In this document: piece after piece, positions 1 through 8,120 of the stretch
How positions within the stretch are numbered: the first letter of the stretch is position 1
How the letters are laid out: each line of letters begins with the position of its first letter
NCBI GenBank assembly: GCA_910586575.1
Contig: CAJUJQ010000020.1
Location: 1-32,922, forward strand
Origin: an uncultured Clostridia bacterium
Lineage (GTDB): Bacteria > Bacillota > Clostridia > Oscillospirales > Butyricicoccaceae
Direction: 5' to 3'
DNA length: 32,922 nt
Notes under the pieces: model-generated
Told to the model about the DNA's origin: nothing
The model's database searches: none
What the model saw: the letters and a program-made list of their open reading frames with translations, nothing else
Translations under genes and position numbers: made by a program

Positions 1-2
1 AT

Positions 3-206
3 ACTCTGATTGGCTCTTTGCGTGACAAACTGGCGGATGCTGTTTTTTCCCGTAACCCTGCCCACCGTCAGAAAAAGCTGGAAAGAATCATGACCGGGAT
101 TCAAAAGTCTGTTGTGCCAATCCGCGCTGATGACGGGAATACCCCGCGGTACGCGAATGCCAGAAAGGCTTCTCATCATCATCACAGCAAAAGACATAAT
201 TTGTGA
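3..206 (+). CDS. Possible C-terminal end of a transposase (5' partial)
   Basis: The reading frame is open from the left edge to a TGA, leaving about 67 residues that end in a very basic, histidine-rich tail (KASHHHHSKRHNL). A short basic tail after a helical RDKLADAV-type stretch resembles the C-terminus of IS4-type DDE transposases, but no catalytic residue lies inside the window, so this is recognition by general look only. The minus strand is also open here (an ATG near 197 running off the edge) but has no convincing ribosome binding site. The DNA is poorer in GC than the genes to the right, which fits a mobile or foreign flank. Confidence 0.32.
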   Translation, partial: TLIGSLRDKLADAVFSRNPAHRQKKLERIMTGIQKSVVPIRADDGNTPRYANARKASHHHHSKRHNL

Positions 207-710
207 TAGGTTAAGTTGTGGATAGTGATTAAAAAATACTTACAACGTGATCCGAAAGGGAGAGCACACCGGAACAGCCCAAGGCTGTTCCAAGCCCGTC
301 ATACACATTCCAGTATATATAGAAAACGATGATTTCCTGCCAACGCTAAAGACGATTTTATTTTCCCATCCTGTATCTGCAAATAAGGCAAACTTAAAAG
401 ATATTCCAAGCTATATACAAAGGAACCACAAATATATTTTGTCTTGCAAGCAGATCCTGGCAAAACGCCGGCGTTTTCTATATAGCATAACCTTCGGTAA
501 AATACAACAAAATACTGGACAAGGAAATCCATTTTGGTACATAAATCCCCATTTACGCGATTCTGAAAACCAAAAGTTAGACGAAATGTTTCGCTAACAC
601 GTTATTTTGACTTTTCTTTCAGAGGGCTGAAGTACAAAAAACACGATTTAGGCACTTGGTAAATTTCCATTTTCAAGAAACTGATTTACGAGTCCGCAGG
701 CAGAAAAGAG
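207..710. other. AT-rich intergenic stretch, no supported gene
   Basis: About 500 bases of clearly lower GC than the rest of the window. A GTG-started frame of 116 codons (247-597) and a 77-codon minus-strand frame overlap each other here. Neither has a ribosome binding site or recognisable motifs, so I do not call them. The only clear structure is a perfect 9-bp stem with a 3-nt loop (271-291, GGAACAGCC/GGCTGTTCC) that lacks a following T-run. The stretch probably holds remains of inserted DNA. Confidence 0.5.
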
Positions 711-739
711 TTGCATGACAGACAGGCTCCCTTTATAAT
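711..739 (+). promoter_or_regulatory. SigA-type promoter for the GH31 gene
   Basis: TTGCAT (711-716) and TATAAT (734-739) are separated by 17 bp. Transcription would start near 746, giving a leader of about 27 nt that contains the GAGAGGAG ribosome binding site of the gene at 773. Confidence 0.7.
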
Positions 740-772
740 GTAGACAGAGCAATTCACATAAGAGAGGAGCCT

Positions 773-2722
773 ATGCCTATGATAACCCGGTACACCTGCG
801 GAACCCCGGTTGAAACCTACGCCGTGACCGCTGATGTCCCCGAAGGGGGAGCGCTCCAGCATTTCTCGCTGGACAGCCGCGAACCATTCACCTTTTCCTG
901 CCGCCTGGGTGCGGACGACCTGATTTTCGGCCTTGGCGAAACCATGCGCGGCATCAACAAGCGCGGTTTCCGCTACCTCAGTTTCAACTATGACGATCCC
1001 TATCACAAGGACGAAATGCCGTCTATGTACGGCTCCCACAATTTTTTTGTCGTGGACGGAGACCGCACCTTTGGCGCGTTCTTTGACACCCCGGCGAGGG
1101 TCGCGTTTGACATGGATTCCGCTGGGGACGGCACGGTTACCGTCAGCTGCGAAGCGCCCGGCCTGTGCCTGTACCTGATTGACGGCACAGACGCTTACAA
1201 CGTGGTAAAGCAGTTCCTTGGCATCATCGGGCCGAGCTTCCTGCCGCCCCTTTGGGCGTTCGGCTACGGGCAAAGCCGCTGGGGCTACAAATCCGACAAA
1301 GAAATCCGGCGCGTTGCCGACAAGCACCGGGCGCTCGGCATCCCGCTCGACTATCTTTGCATGGATATCGACTACATGGACCGTTATATTGACTTTACGG
1401 TCAACGGACACCGCTTCCCCGCTATGACGCAATATGTGGAGGATATGAAAACAAAGGGGCTGCACCTTGTCCCCATCGTGGACGCCGGGATTAAAATTGA
1501 GCCGGGCAACCCGGTTTATGACGAGGGCATCCAAAAGGGGTATTTCTGCACCAACCGGGAGGGTGAAAACTTCCAGGCGGAGGTCTGGCCGGGCATGACC
1601 CATTTTCCGGACTTTTTGCGTGCGGAGGTGCGGGAGTGGTTCGGCGAACAGTACAAATTTTATACCGACCTGGGGCTGGACGGCTTCTGGAACGATATGA
1701 ACGAGCCTGCCATCTTTTCCACCGAATACCGCGCGAAAACCGCCAAGCCCGACGCTGAACGCGGCGACCCTGTGCAGCCAGAACGGCACATTGCCGATTT
1801 CAAGGACTTTTTCCACCGGCTGGAGGATGGCACGCGGGTGAGCAATTATGAGGTACACAACATTTACGGCGGGCTGATGACCCGCGCTTCCGGCGAAGGG
1901 CTGGATCGGCTGCTCGACCGGCGGTACCTGCTGTTCTCGCGCTCCTCCTATATCGGGGCGCACCGCTACGGCGGCATCTGGACGGGGGACAACGCTTCCA
2001 CCTGGCACATGCTGCGGCAGAATGTCTATCATATGCCGTCGCTGAATATGTGCGGCTTCCTGTTCAGCGGCGCGGATACCGGCGGGTTTGGCGGCAACGC
2101 GGGGCGCGAACTGCTGCTGCGGTGGCTTGCCGTGTCGGTGTTCACCCCGCTGATGCGCAACCACTCCGCCCTCGGCACGCGCAGGCAGGAATGCTACCGC
2201 TACCAGAACCCGGAAGATTTCAAAGCGGTGATTTCGCTGCGCTACCGCCTGCTTCCCTATTTATACTCCGAATTTATGAAGGCCGCGCTGCGGCAGGATA
2301 TGTTCATCCTGCCGATGGCATTCGGCTTCCTCGGGGACGAAACGGCGCGCCGCATCGAGGACCAGCTGCTGGTCGGCGAAAGCATCATGATTGCGCCTGT
2401 GTTGGAAAAGGGCGCGATGGGGCGGAAGGTATACCTGCCCGAGCCGATGACCGAGGTGCGCTGGGACGGCGAGGAATTCCGCTGCACCGGCGCGGACGCC
2501 GGAACGCGGGAAATTACCGTCCCGCTGAACGAGGTTGTATTCTACATCCGAAAAGACTGCCTTGTGCCCGTCGCGAAAACCACCGCCGCCAGCACGGCGG
2601 AGCTTGACTTGTCCGACGTAGAGCTGCTCGGCACCGGCACGGCATACCGGCAGTACCTGGACGACGGATACACGAAGGACTGTTCCCTGGAACGCTGCAC
2701 CGTCCTGCAGAAGGACCTCTGA
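773..2722 (+). CDS. Glycoside hydrolase family 31 alpha-glucosidase
   Basis: A 649-residue cytoplasmic enzyme with no signal peptide, predicted to release alpha-linked glucose (or a related sugar such as xylose) from oligosaccharides by a retaining mechanism. The N-terminal beta-sandwich covers roughly residues 1-165 and the (beta/alpha)8 barrel starts near the WAFGYGQSRWGY segment. The nucleophile motif WNDMNEP places the catalytic aspartate at D308. The acid/base aspartate is D406 in GDNAS, after the RSSYIGAHRYGG segment. A C-terminal beta domain follows. The length is somewhat short for the family, mainly because the N-domain is compact. The start follows an AGAGGAG site, and an ATG two codons downstream is an alternative. 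It is first in a rightward cluster with SdpI-like, amidase and LDH genes. Substrate preference within GH31 cannot be told from motifs alone. Confidence 0.93.
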   Translation: MPMITRYTCGTPVETYAVTADVPEGGALQHFSLDSREPFTFSCRLGADDLIFGLGETMRGINKRGFRYLSFNYDDPYHKDEMPSMYGSHNFFVVDGDRTFGAFFDTPARVAFDMDSAGDGTVTVSCEAPGLCLYLIDGTDAYNVVKQFLGIIGPSFLPPLWAFGYGQSRWGYKSDKEIRRVADKHRALGIPLDYLCMDIDYMDRYIDFTVNGHRFPAMTQYVEDMKTKGLHLVPIVDAGIKIEPGNPVYDEGIQKGYFCTNREGENFQAEVWPGMTHFPDFLRAEVREWFGEQYKFYTDLGLDGFWNDMNEPAIFSTEYRAKTAKPDAERGDPVQPERHIADFKDFFHRLEDGTRVSNYEVHNIYGGLMTRASGEGLDRLLDRRYLLFSRSSYIGAHRYGGIWTGDNASTWHMLRQNVYHMPSLNMCGFLFSGADTGGFGGNAGRELLLRWLAVSVFTPLMRNHSALGTRRQECYRYQNPEDFKAVISLRYRLLPYLYSEFMKAALRQDMFILPMAFGFLGDETARRIEDQLLVGESIMIAPVLEKGAMGRKVYLPEPMTEVRWDGEEFRCTGADAGTREITVPLNEVVFYIRKDCLVPVAKTTAASTAELDLSDVELLGTGTAYRQYLDDGYTKDCSLERCTVLQKDL

Positions 2723-2759
2723 ACCTTCACATTTACGGAACTGACAGGAGGTCGTTTTT

Positions 2760-3143
2760 ATGTCATTCTGGATTTTTATGCTGCTAAGCTGTCTCCTTGT
2801 CCCCGGCATGCTGCTGCTGTTTGGCTGGATGTTCCGGTCGCACGCGCCCAAAACCATCAACTACGCGTTCGGCTACCGCACCAAGCGTTCCATGAAAAAC
2901 GAGGAGACCTGGCGGTTTGCGCAGGCCGAATTCGGGCGGCATTCGCTGCGCTGGGGGCTTGCCGAGCTGCCGGTTACCTTGCTTGTCATGGCGGCAATCT
3001 TTGGGCGCGATGAGGGCACCGTCGGCACGATAAGCAGCGCGCTGTGCTTTGTGCTGTGCGTCCCGCTGCTCATCATGATTTGGCAGGTCGAACGCGCGCT
3101 GAAAAAACATTTCGATGAAAATGGGAAGCGGAAGCTTCCCTGA
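2760..3143 (+). CDS. SdpI/YhfL-family membrane protein
   Basis: A 127-residue integral membrane protein. The N-terminal hydrophobic helix (about residues 3-24) is followed by the family hallmark FGYRTKRSMKNEETW (about 38-52), then two further membrane segments (about 72-90 and 95-112) and a lysine-rich tail. In Bacillus subtilis SdpI is the immunity protein against the SdpC toxin and also holds the regulator SdpR. Most family members in Clostridia stand alone with unknown roles, and no sdpC- or sdpR-like gene is nearby here. It sits 37 nt after GH31 with a strong AGGAGG, so co-transcription is likely. The 3' end contains a short hairpin (3123-3140) without a T-run. Family assignment is firm; function is inferred. 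Confidence 0.8.
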   Translation: MSFWIFMLLSCLLVPGMLLLFGWMFRSHAPKTINYAFGYRTKRSMKNEETWRFAQAEFGRHSLRWGLAELPVTLLVMAAIFGRDEGTVGTISSALCFVLCVPLLIMIWQVERALKKHFDENGKRKLP

Positions 3144-3185
3144 ACGCATCGTGTGAATCACGAGCAGAAATTGGAGGCGCCTTCC

Positions 3186-3974
3186 ATGGCAGTGAAAATC
3201 ATCCTCGCGCAGCTGCGCGCCCTGCAAAGCAGCGTTGAAAACCTGAAAAAAATCACGGAAACCGTCCAAAAGGCAGCGGCAGGCGGCGCACAGATGGTTG
3301 TTTTCCCGGAATACATGATGTCATACCCGGAGGAAAAAGGCGGGAAAAGCGAACAGCAGCCCCTGTTCGGCGCGTTCGCAACGGCGCTGTGCGCGCTTGC
3401 GCAGACACACGGCGTGTGGCTGGTCTGCGGAATGACCGAACGCTCGGGCAAGCCGTATGGGTTGCCTTATAACACCATTTTAATCATCAGCGGCGCGGGC
3501 AATGTGGCGGCGGTGCACCGGAAAACCCATCTTTACGACGCGTTCCACTGGCAGGAATCGCGGGATTACTGCGCGGGCAGCACGCCGTTTTCCCCGGTAC
3601 AGACGCCGTGGGGACGGATGGGGCTTGCATGCTGCTATGAGCTGCGCTTCCCCGAGGTGCTCACCCGGCAGGCATGTGATTTTTTCGTCGTCCCTGCCGG
3701 TTGGACGCGCGGGGAACATAAGGCGCTGCATTGGCGCACCCTGCTTGCGGCGCGCGCCATCGAAAACGGCGTACCGGTGCTGGGCTGCACCCAGACTTCA
3801 CCAAAGGTCTTTACCGGGGGCAGCGCGGCGTTTGCGCCAACCGGGGAATGCCTGGGCGCGCTCGGCGAAGCGGAGGGCACGCTCGAATTACTGCTCGACC
3901 TCAGCCGGAACGACCCCACCACCCGCCGCAACCGCAGGCCAGAGCTTTACGGCACCTTCCATAAGCCCTTATAA
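3186..3974 (+). CDS. Nitrilase-superfamily carbon-nitrogen hydrolase (omega-amidase-like)
   Basis: A 262-residue cytoplasmic hydrolase. I chose the ATG at 3186 because TTGGAGG precedes it at good spacing; the frame also opens upstream at 3153 without such a site. The catalytic Glu-Lys-Cys triad is E42 in FPEYM, K113 in VHRKTHL and C150 in ACCYELRFPE, all in the expected order and context. The family cleaves amide bonds of small molecules, for example alpha-ketoglutaramate (omega-amidase, YafV/Nit2 type) or N-carbamoyl compounds. The CYELRFPE block and the length fit the omega-amidase/Nit branch best, but the substrate is not determined by sequence. It lies between the SdpI-like and LDH genes and is probably in the same transcription unit. 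Confidence 0.85.
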   Translation: MAVKIILAQLRALQSSVENLKKITETVQKAAAGGAQMVVFPEYMMSYPEEKGGKSEQQPLFGAFATALCALAQTHGVWLVCGMTERSGKPYGLPYNTILIISGAGNVAAVHRKTHLYDAFHWQESRDYCAGSTPFSPVQTPWGRMGLACCYELRFPEVLTRQACDFFVVPAGWTRGEHKALHWRTLLAARAIENGVPVLGCTQTSPKVFTGGSAAFAPTGECLGALGEAEGTLELLLDLSRNDPTTRRNRRPELYGTFHKPL

Positions 3975-4042
3975 GACTGCCACCGAATAGAACCGGCGCA
4001 GCCTGCGCATACTACCGCGTAAACCGAAAAAGGAGCTTTTCT

Positions 4043-4987
4043 ATGGTCAATATTCAAAAATGCGCGGTGATAGGCGTTGGCTTTGTCGGGGCGACTTCGG
4101 CGTTCACGCTGGCGAACAGCGGCTTGTTTTCTGAACTGGTGTTAATTGATTACAACCGCAAGCGCGCGGAGGGCGAAGCCGCCGACATTAACCACGGCAT
4201 TTCCTTTGCGCGGCCCTGCCTGGTACGGGCGGGCGATTACGACGACCTGCACGACTGCGGCCTGATTATCATTGCCGCCGGGGCAAACCAGAAGCCGGGC
4301 GAAACGCGGATTGCGCTGCTGGGGCGCAACCGTGATATCCTGCAATCCATCGTCGGCAAAATCTGCGAAGTCAATCAGGAGTGCATCCTGCTGATTCTGT
4401 CCAACCCGGTCGATATCCTCACCTATATGGCGCGCAAAATGGCAACCCTGCCGCCCGGTCATGTCATCGGCTCGGGTACGGTGCTGGACACGGCGCGGCT
4501 CAAATATCTGCTGGGACAGTATCTGGGCGTAGACAGCCGGAATGTACACGCTTTCATCATCGGCGAGCACGGGGACAGCGAGCTGGCGGTCTGGTCGTCC
4601 GCCAATGTTTCCGGCGTCGATCTGGACGGCTACTGCCAGGCGGCAGGCAAGGAGTATTCCTTCGCCGCGATGAACCGGATTTATGAAAACGTGCGCGACG
4701 CAGCGTATTCCATCATCGAGGGCAAGGGCGCGACGTATTACGCAATCGGCATGACCGTCCGCCGCATTGCCGAGGCGATTGTGCGGGATGAACACTCGGT
4801 GCTGCCGGTCACATCGCTTGTGACAGGGCATTACGGCGTAAGTGAGGTTTGCCTTGGCCTGCCGTCGGTAGTTGGGCGCAACGGCGTGGAGGCTGTGCTC
4901 GACCTGCCGCTGAACGAAGAGGAGCAGGCACAGCTGCTGTCCTCCGCAAAGAAGCTGCGCACGCTGTTGGACGAAATCGGGGAATAA
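4043..4987 (+). CDS. ldh: L-lactate dehydrogenase
   Basis: A 314-residue NAD-dependent L-lactate dehydrogenase that reduces pyruvate to lactate and regenerates NAD+ in fermentation. The Rossmann motif GVGFVG is at residues 11-16. The substrate loop GANQKPGETR carries Q83, the residue that favours lactate dehydrogenase over malate dehydrogenase, and R89. The catalytic pair is D149/H176 (in VLDTAR and IGEHGDSE), and R152 binds the substrate carboxylate. Length is normal for the family. An AAAAGGAG ribosome binding site precedes the ATG. It ends the rightward cluster and faces the leftward yolD gene. No rightward T-run follows its stop codon, so its own terminator is unclear. Confidence 0.93.
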   Translation: MVNIQKCAVIGVGFVGATSAFTLANSGLFSELVLIDYNRKRAEGEAADINHGISFARPCLVRAGDYDDLHDCGLIIIAAGANQKPGETRIALLGRNRDILQSIVGKICEVNQECILLILSNPVDILTYMARKMATLPPGHVIGSGTVLDTARLKYLLGQYLGVDSRNVHAFIIGEHGDSELAVWSSANVSGVDLDGYCQAAGKEYSFAAMNRIYENVRDAAYSIIEGKGATYYAIGMTVRRIAEAIVRDEHSVLPVTSLVTGHYGVSEVCLGLPSVVGRNGVEAVLDLPLNEEEQAQLLSSAKKLRTLLDEIGE

Positions 4988-5001
4988 CTGCCGAAATACC
5001 G

Positions 5002-5023
5002 TAAAAAGCCTGCGAATGCAGGC
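5002..5023 (-). terminator. Rho-independent terminator of the yolD-polymerase operon
   Basis: On the minus strand GCCTGC-ATTC-GCAGGC (5008-5023) forms a perfect 6-bp stem followed by TTTTTAC. On the plus strand no T-run follows, so the signal serves the leftward genes. Confidence 0.7.
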
Positions 5024-5032
5024 GAAACGCGG

Positions 5033-5485
5033 TCAGCCGGGAAAGATTCCCCCCGCAATTTCGATAATATCAGGAAGCTGGATTTTGCGGCCCTCCGCCA
5101 ATGTCAGGACCCCCGCGAATAAATCCAGCTTTTTGGCGTGCCCGGAAACGGTTTCATATTCCCCGCCGTCTTTTTTGCCGTCCGGGCGGAAAAACGTAAC
5201 CTGTATTTCCGGCTGTCCGGGAAGCGCTTCCAGCAGCAGCGCAATCTGCGTATTCAGCCTTTCCTGCTGCCCCTCCGTCAATTCGGCCCTGGAGCCGGTC
5301 AGGCGCGCGGTTTCGCGGACGGCGTCGCCGTGCCCAGTCAGCGCGGCGAACGGGGAAAACTGCGCGGCGCGGTCCTGCATGGGCATGCGCGGGTGCTTTT
5401 CCGAGGTATGATGCGGCAGGCCGATGATATCCTGATACTGTGAAATATCAGGCTTTATGCCCGCCGATTTGTTTGTTCCGTTCAA
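5033..5485 (-). CDS. YolD-like protein
   Basis: A 150-residue YolD-like protein. The N-terminal half carries the family signature: YQDIIGLPHH, then HPRMPMQDRAAQFSPFAAL (about residues 31-49), then the RETARLT segment. The start is a TTG behind AAAAGGGGG and overlaps the end of the polymerase gene by 38 nt, so translation is probably coupled. YolD proteins are commonly encoded with UvrX/YqjW-type Y-family polymerases and are thought to be accessory or UmuD-like factors, although the mechanism is not settled. The C-terminal part (FRPDGKKDGGEYETVSG) is the more variable region. Confidence 0.85.
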   Translation of the reverse strand: MNGTNKSAGIKPDISQYQDIIGLPHHTSEKHPRMPMQDRAAQFSPFAALTGHGDAVRETARLTGSRAELTEGQQERLNTQIALLLEALPGQPEIQVTFFRPDGKKDGGEYETVSGHAKKLDLFAGVLTLAEGRKIQLPDIIEIAGGIFPG

Positions 5486-6968
5486 GCGCTGTCGCCCCCT
5501 TTTGCAGATTGGTCCCCTTTACAATGGCATTCTTCCCGAACCGCTTCTGAATGCCCAGCATCGCCTTTTGCCGCTGCCGTTCCTTTTGCAGCGCGCGCTC
5601 CTCCCGCTCCCGCTGCTGCCGGAGCGCCGTGTAATCGGTGAACAGGTCGAGCTGCTCACAGGCGGCGGGCGGCTGCCAGCTCCCCTCCGGAATCAGGCGG
5701 TTCGCGGTCAGATAAATCCTGCGGATTAACAGGTCTTTGTCAATAATACGGTCATAAAGCGTTAAAACCGCCTGCATGATCCGCTTGGTGGAGGCGGTTG
5801 GCCGACCGAGGTTTTCCGTCCCGTGCGCATGCTTGGGCACCTTGCGCCCGTAGCGGTCGGTTTTGACCTCTCCCCGGTACTGCTTCCGGGCAGCGCCTTT
5901 CAGGTTGTCAATATCATAACCGATTGTGAGTACAATCTGGTCGGTGATAAGCTCCTTGTCCACCAAGTCCAGCGCAAGGGAATCCGCCATTTCCCTTACC
6001 ACCATCCGGGTTTCCTCCCAGGTGTAAGGACGCTGCAACACCTGCCCGGAGCAGATGCTTTTCGTGCCGGGCTTGTACGCTTTGACATCGGCAATGGTGC
6101 AAGGCTCCCAGCCCCACGCGTGGTCAATCAGCAGCTCGGCGTTCACGCCAAACAGCCGGTACAGCAAATCCTCGTTATAATAATCGGCTGCCTTGCCGAG
6201 CGAGCACCGCGCGATATCGCCCATGGTGTACAGGCCGTTTTCCTCCAGCCTGCGCGAATAGCCCGGCCCGACACGCCAAAAATCGGTGAGGGGGCGGTGC
6301 GCCCAGAGCGTACGGCGGTACGACATTTCATCCAGCTCCGCAATACGGACGCCGTTTTCGTCCGGCTCGACGTGCTTCGCGACAATATCCATCGCAACCT
6401 TGCACAGATAAAGGTTTGTCCCAATCCCGGCGGCGGCAGTGATGCCGGTCGTCTCGCGCACATCCTGGATCATGCGCGCGGCAAGCCCGCGCGGCGTGCA
6501 GCCGTAGGTATGCAGGTAGCTCGTCACATCCATGAAAACCTCGTCAATCGAATAGACGTGAATGTCTTCCGGCGCGATATATTTTAGATAAATTTGGTAT
6601 ATTTTCGTACTCCAATCGATGTAATGCGCCATGCGCGGCGGCGCCACCACGTAGGAAACCGCCAGCGAAGGGTTGGCCTTCAATTCGTCGTCGAAGGGCG
6701 ACTCCCCGGTGAGCTTCCGTTCGGGGGCTTCCCGCTCCCGCTGCCGGTTGACCTCGCGCACGCGCTGCACGACCTCAAACAGCCGCGCCCTGCCCGAAAT
6801 CCCGTAGGCCTTCAGCGAAGGGGAGACCGCAAGGCAAATGGTTTTTTCCGTGCGGCTTTCGTCCGCTACCACAAGGTTCGTATTCATCGGGTCAAGCTGC
6901 CGCTCGACACATTCAACCGACGCGTAAAAGGATTTCAAATCGCAGGCAATATAAAAGCGTTCCGGCAC
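5448..6968 (-). CDS. Y-family translesion DNA polymerase (UmuC/UvrX-like)
   Basis: A 506-residue error-prone DNA polymerase for bypass of damaged bases. I place the start at the GTG at 6968 behind AAAGGAGG; the frame is open further upstream but runs through the promoter. Catalytic metal ligands are D10 in CDLKSFYASVE and D142/E143 in YSIDEVFMD. The helix-hairpin-helix and thumb region follows (RVGPGYSRRLEENGL), then a little-finger domain (about 300-430) and a charged QREREERALQKERQRQK coiled-coil-like tail (about 455-475) that is longer than in DinB. The pairing with yolD matches yqjW-yqjX and uvrX-yolD of Bacillus. I see no LexA box at the promoter, so SOS control is not evident. Such pairs are often carried on mobile DNA, but base composition here matches the neighbours. 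Confidence 0.92.
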   Translation of the reverse strand: MPERFYIACDLKSFYASVECVERQLDPMNTNLVVADESRTEKTICLAVSPSLKAYGISGRARLFEVVQRVREVNRQREREAPERKLTGESPFDDELKANPSLAVSYVVAPPRMAHYIDWSTKIYQIYLKYIAPEDIHVYSIDEVFMDVTSYLHTYGCTPRGLAARMIQDVRETTGITAAAGIGTNLYLCKVAMDIVAKHVEPDENGVRIAELDEMSYRRTLWAHRPLTDFWRVGPGYSRRLEENGLYTMGDIARCSLGKAADYYNEDLLYRLFGVNAELLIDHAWGWEPCTIADVKAYKPGTKSICSGQVLQRPYTWEETRMVVREMADSLALDLVDKELITDQIVLTIGYDIDNLKGAARKQYRGEVKTDRYGRKVPKHAHGTENLGRPTASTKRIMQAVLTLYDRIIDKDLLIRRIYLTANRLIPEGSWQPPAACEQLDLFTDYTALRQQREREERALQKERQRQKAMLGIQKRFGKNAIVKGTNLQKGATALERNKQIGGHKA

Positions 6969-6992
6969 CGTGGATCCCCTCCTTTCAGGTCT

Positions 6993-7023
6993 ATTATACC
7001 ACAAACCGGGGGGAATGTGACAA
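6993..7023 (-). promoter_or_regulatory. Extended -10 promoter of the polymerase gene
   Basis: Read leftward: TTGTCA (7018-7023), 19 bp, then TATAAT (6993-6998) preceded by TGG, an extended -10 that tolerates the long spacer. The ribosome binding site and GTG start follow within about 25 nt. Confidence 0.65.
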
Positions 7024-7132
7024 GCGGAAAATTTTTCGGGCAGGGCAAATACAAGGAAGCCCCGCCGCCCGGCCAGATTTCGCATATCCCGCGCCGGTTC
7101 CCCCAAAAAACGCCGATTCTACCGCTGGTCGA

Positions 7133-7162
7133 TTGCTTTGCGCGGGTTTCCGGGTGTATGAT
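7133..7162 (+). promoter_or_regulatory. Candidate promoter for the XRE regulator
   Basis: TTGCTT (7133-7138), 18 bp, TATGAT (7157-7162). Transcription would start about 15 nt before the GTG, leaving a very short leader with the GGAGG at its beginning, so this is only moderately convincing. Confidence 0.4.
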
Positions 7163-7183
7163 AGAGGCATGGAGGTGTTTTCC

Positions 7184-7945
7184 GTGGAACAAATCAATAT
7201 GGAGAAATTTGGCGCTTTCGTCGCGGTGCTGCGCAAAGAAAAAGGGCTGACCCAAAAGGAGCTTGGCGAGCTGCTGTTCGTCACCGACAAGACGGTCAGC
7301 AAATGGGAGCGCGGGCTGAGCCTGCCGAGCGTTTCCCTGCTGCTGCCGCTGTCCGAGGTGCTCGGCGTAACCGTGACCGAGCTGCTGCGGGGCGAACGGA
7401 CACAGACCGAATCCCTGTCGGTTGCCGAGGTCGAGCAGCTGCTGACGCAGTCGCTTGCGCTTTCCTCCGGCGACCCGGAGCAGCGGCGGCGGCAGCGCCG
7501 GACATGGGTGAAAGCCTACGCGCTCTGCCTGATAGTGTCTGTGCTTGAAATCTTCGGGCTGCGGGCTGCGGGGTGCAGCTGGGAGCACATGAGCAGCAGC
7601 GTTTTTCTGGTAGTGCTGATGATGCTGATTTTTGCCGGGTGGTTCTGCTTCGCCGCGCCCGATACGCTGCCCGCTTACTATGACCAAAACCGCATCAGCT
7701 ATTACACCGATGGCATTTTCAGGATTCATATGGCGGGAATGCGCTTCAATAACCGCAACTGGCCGCATATTGTCCGGGTTTGCCGCCGCTGTTGCCTGGG
7801 GACGGCGGTGCTGTTCCCGGCTGTTTATTTCCTCTTTGAGCTTGCCGGGCTGAACCGCCAGTTCCTGCCCTCGCTGGGGCTGACGCTGACAGGCTCCCTG
7901 GGAATTATCGCGCCGATTTACATGACCGGCAAAAAGTACGAATAA
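7184..7945 (+). CDS. Membrane-anchored XRE-family transcriptional regulator
   Basis: A 253-residue protein with an N-terminal helix-turn-helix of the XRE type (about residues 7-66, core LTQKELGELLFVTDKTVSKW). After a Q/R-rich linker (about 80-105) come hydrophobic segments at about 109-128, 137-158, 202-220 and 228-245, so DNA binding is tied to a membrane domain. The GTG at 7184 has GGAGG 8 nt upstream; an in-frame ATG five codons later is too far from that site. It is divergent from the polymerase gene. Clostridia carry many XRE proteins with such membrane tails. Their signals are mostly unknown, and neighbouring genes do not reveal a target here. Confidence 0.82.
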   Translation: MEQINMEKFGAFVAVLRKEKGLTQKELGELLFVTDKTVSKWERGLSLPSVSLLLPLSEVLGVTVTELLRGERTQTESLSVAEVEQLLTQSLALSSGDPEQRRRQRRTWVKAYALCLIVSVLEIFGLRAAGCSWEHMSSSVFLVVLMMLIFAGWFCFAAPDTLPAYYDQNRISYYTDGIFRIHMAGMRFNNRNWPHIVRVCRRCCLGTAVLFPAVYFLFELAGLNRQFLPSLGLTLTGSLGIIAPIYMTGKKYE

Positions 7946-7953
7946 CGCCCTCT

Positions 7954-7984
7954 GCCCTCCTTTTCTGGAAAGGAGGGCTTTTCG
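7954..7984 (+). terminator. Terminator after the XRE regulator
   Basis: GCCCTCCTTT and AAAGGAGGGC (7954-7963 and 7969-7978) form a perfect 10-bp stem followed by TTTTCG. Confidence 0.88.
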
Positions 7985-8085
7985 CTGTGCGCACATCGTT
8001 CCGTAATGCTGTCTATTTAACCATCATAATGCGCAAGCTGGGAAAAAACCTTTCCAAAACTGCACAAAAATTGCACATAAATAAA

Positions 8086-8114
8086 TTGACAAATCTTCCA
8101 AAGTCAAGTATAAT
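8086..8114 (+). promoter_or_regulatory. Consensus SigA promoter of the sugar transporter operon
   Basis: TTGACA (8086-8091), exactly 17 bp, TATAAT (8109-8114): a perfect consensus promoter. Transcription would start near 8121, about 320 nt ahead of the first gene. A promoter this strong normally needs a repressor or a leader control element to be regulated. Confidence 0.85.
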
Positions 8115-8120
8115 ATTTTC

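Noticed and set aside
1..197. A minus-strand frame from an ATG near 197 running off the left edge
   Set aside because: No ribosome binding site; the plus-strand frame has the more plausible basic transposase-like tail.
247..597. A 116-codon frame in the AT-rich left flank
   Set aside because: GTG start without a ribosome binding site and no recognised motif; an overlapping minus-strand frame is just as open.
686..2164. A 492-codon open frame on the minus strand opposite the GH31 gene
   Set aside because: It is the antisense shadow of a strong GH31 gene in GC-rich DNA, with no ribosome binding site and no recognisable motifs.
3123..3140. Hairpin GGGAAGC/GCTTCCC at the end of the SdpI-like gene as a terminator
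   Set aside because: No T-run follows and the next gene is close, so termination is unlikely.
5221..5232. GGAAGCGCTTCC palindrome resembling a catabolite-response element
   Set aside because: It lies within the yolD coding sequence far from any promoter and reads as ordinary codons.
6935..7996. A 353-codon minus-strand frame opposite the XRE regulator
   Set aside because: It runs through two promoters and the XRE gene; composition is that of an antisense frame.
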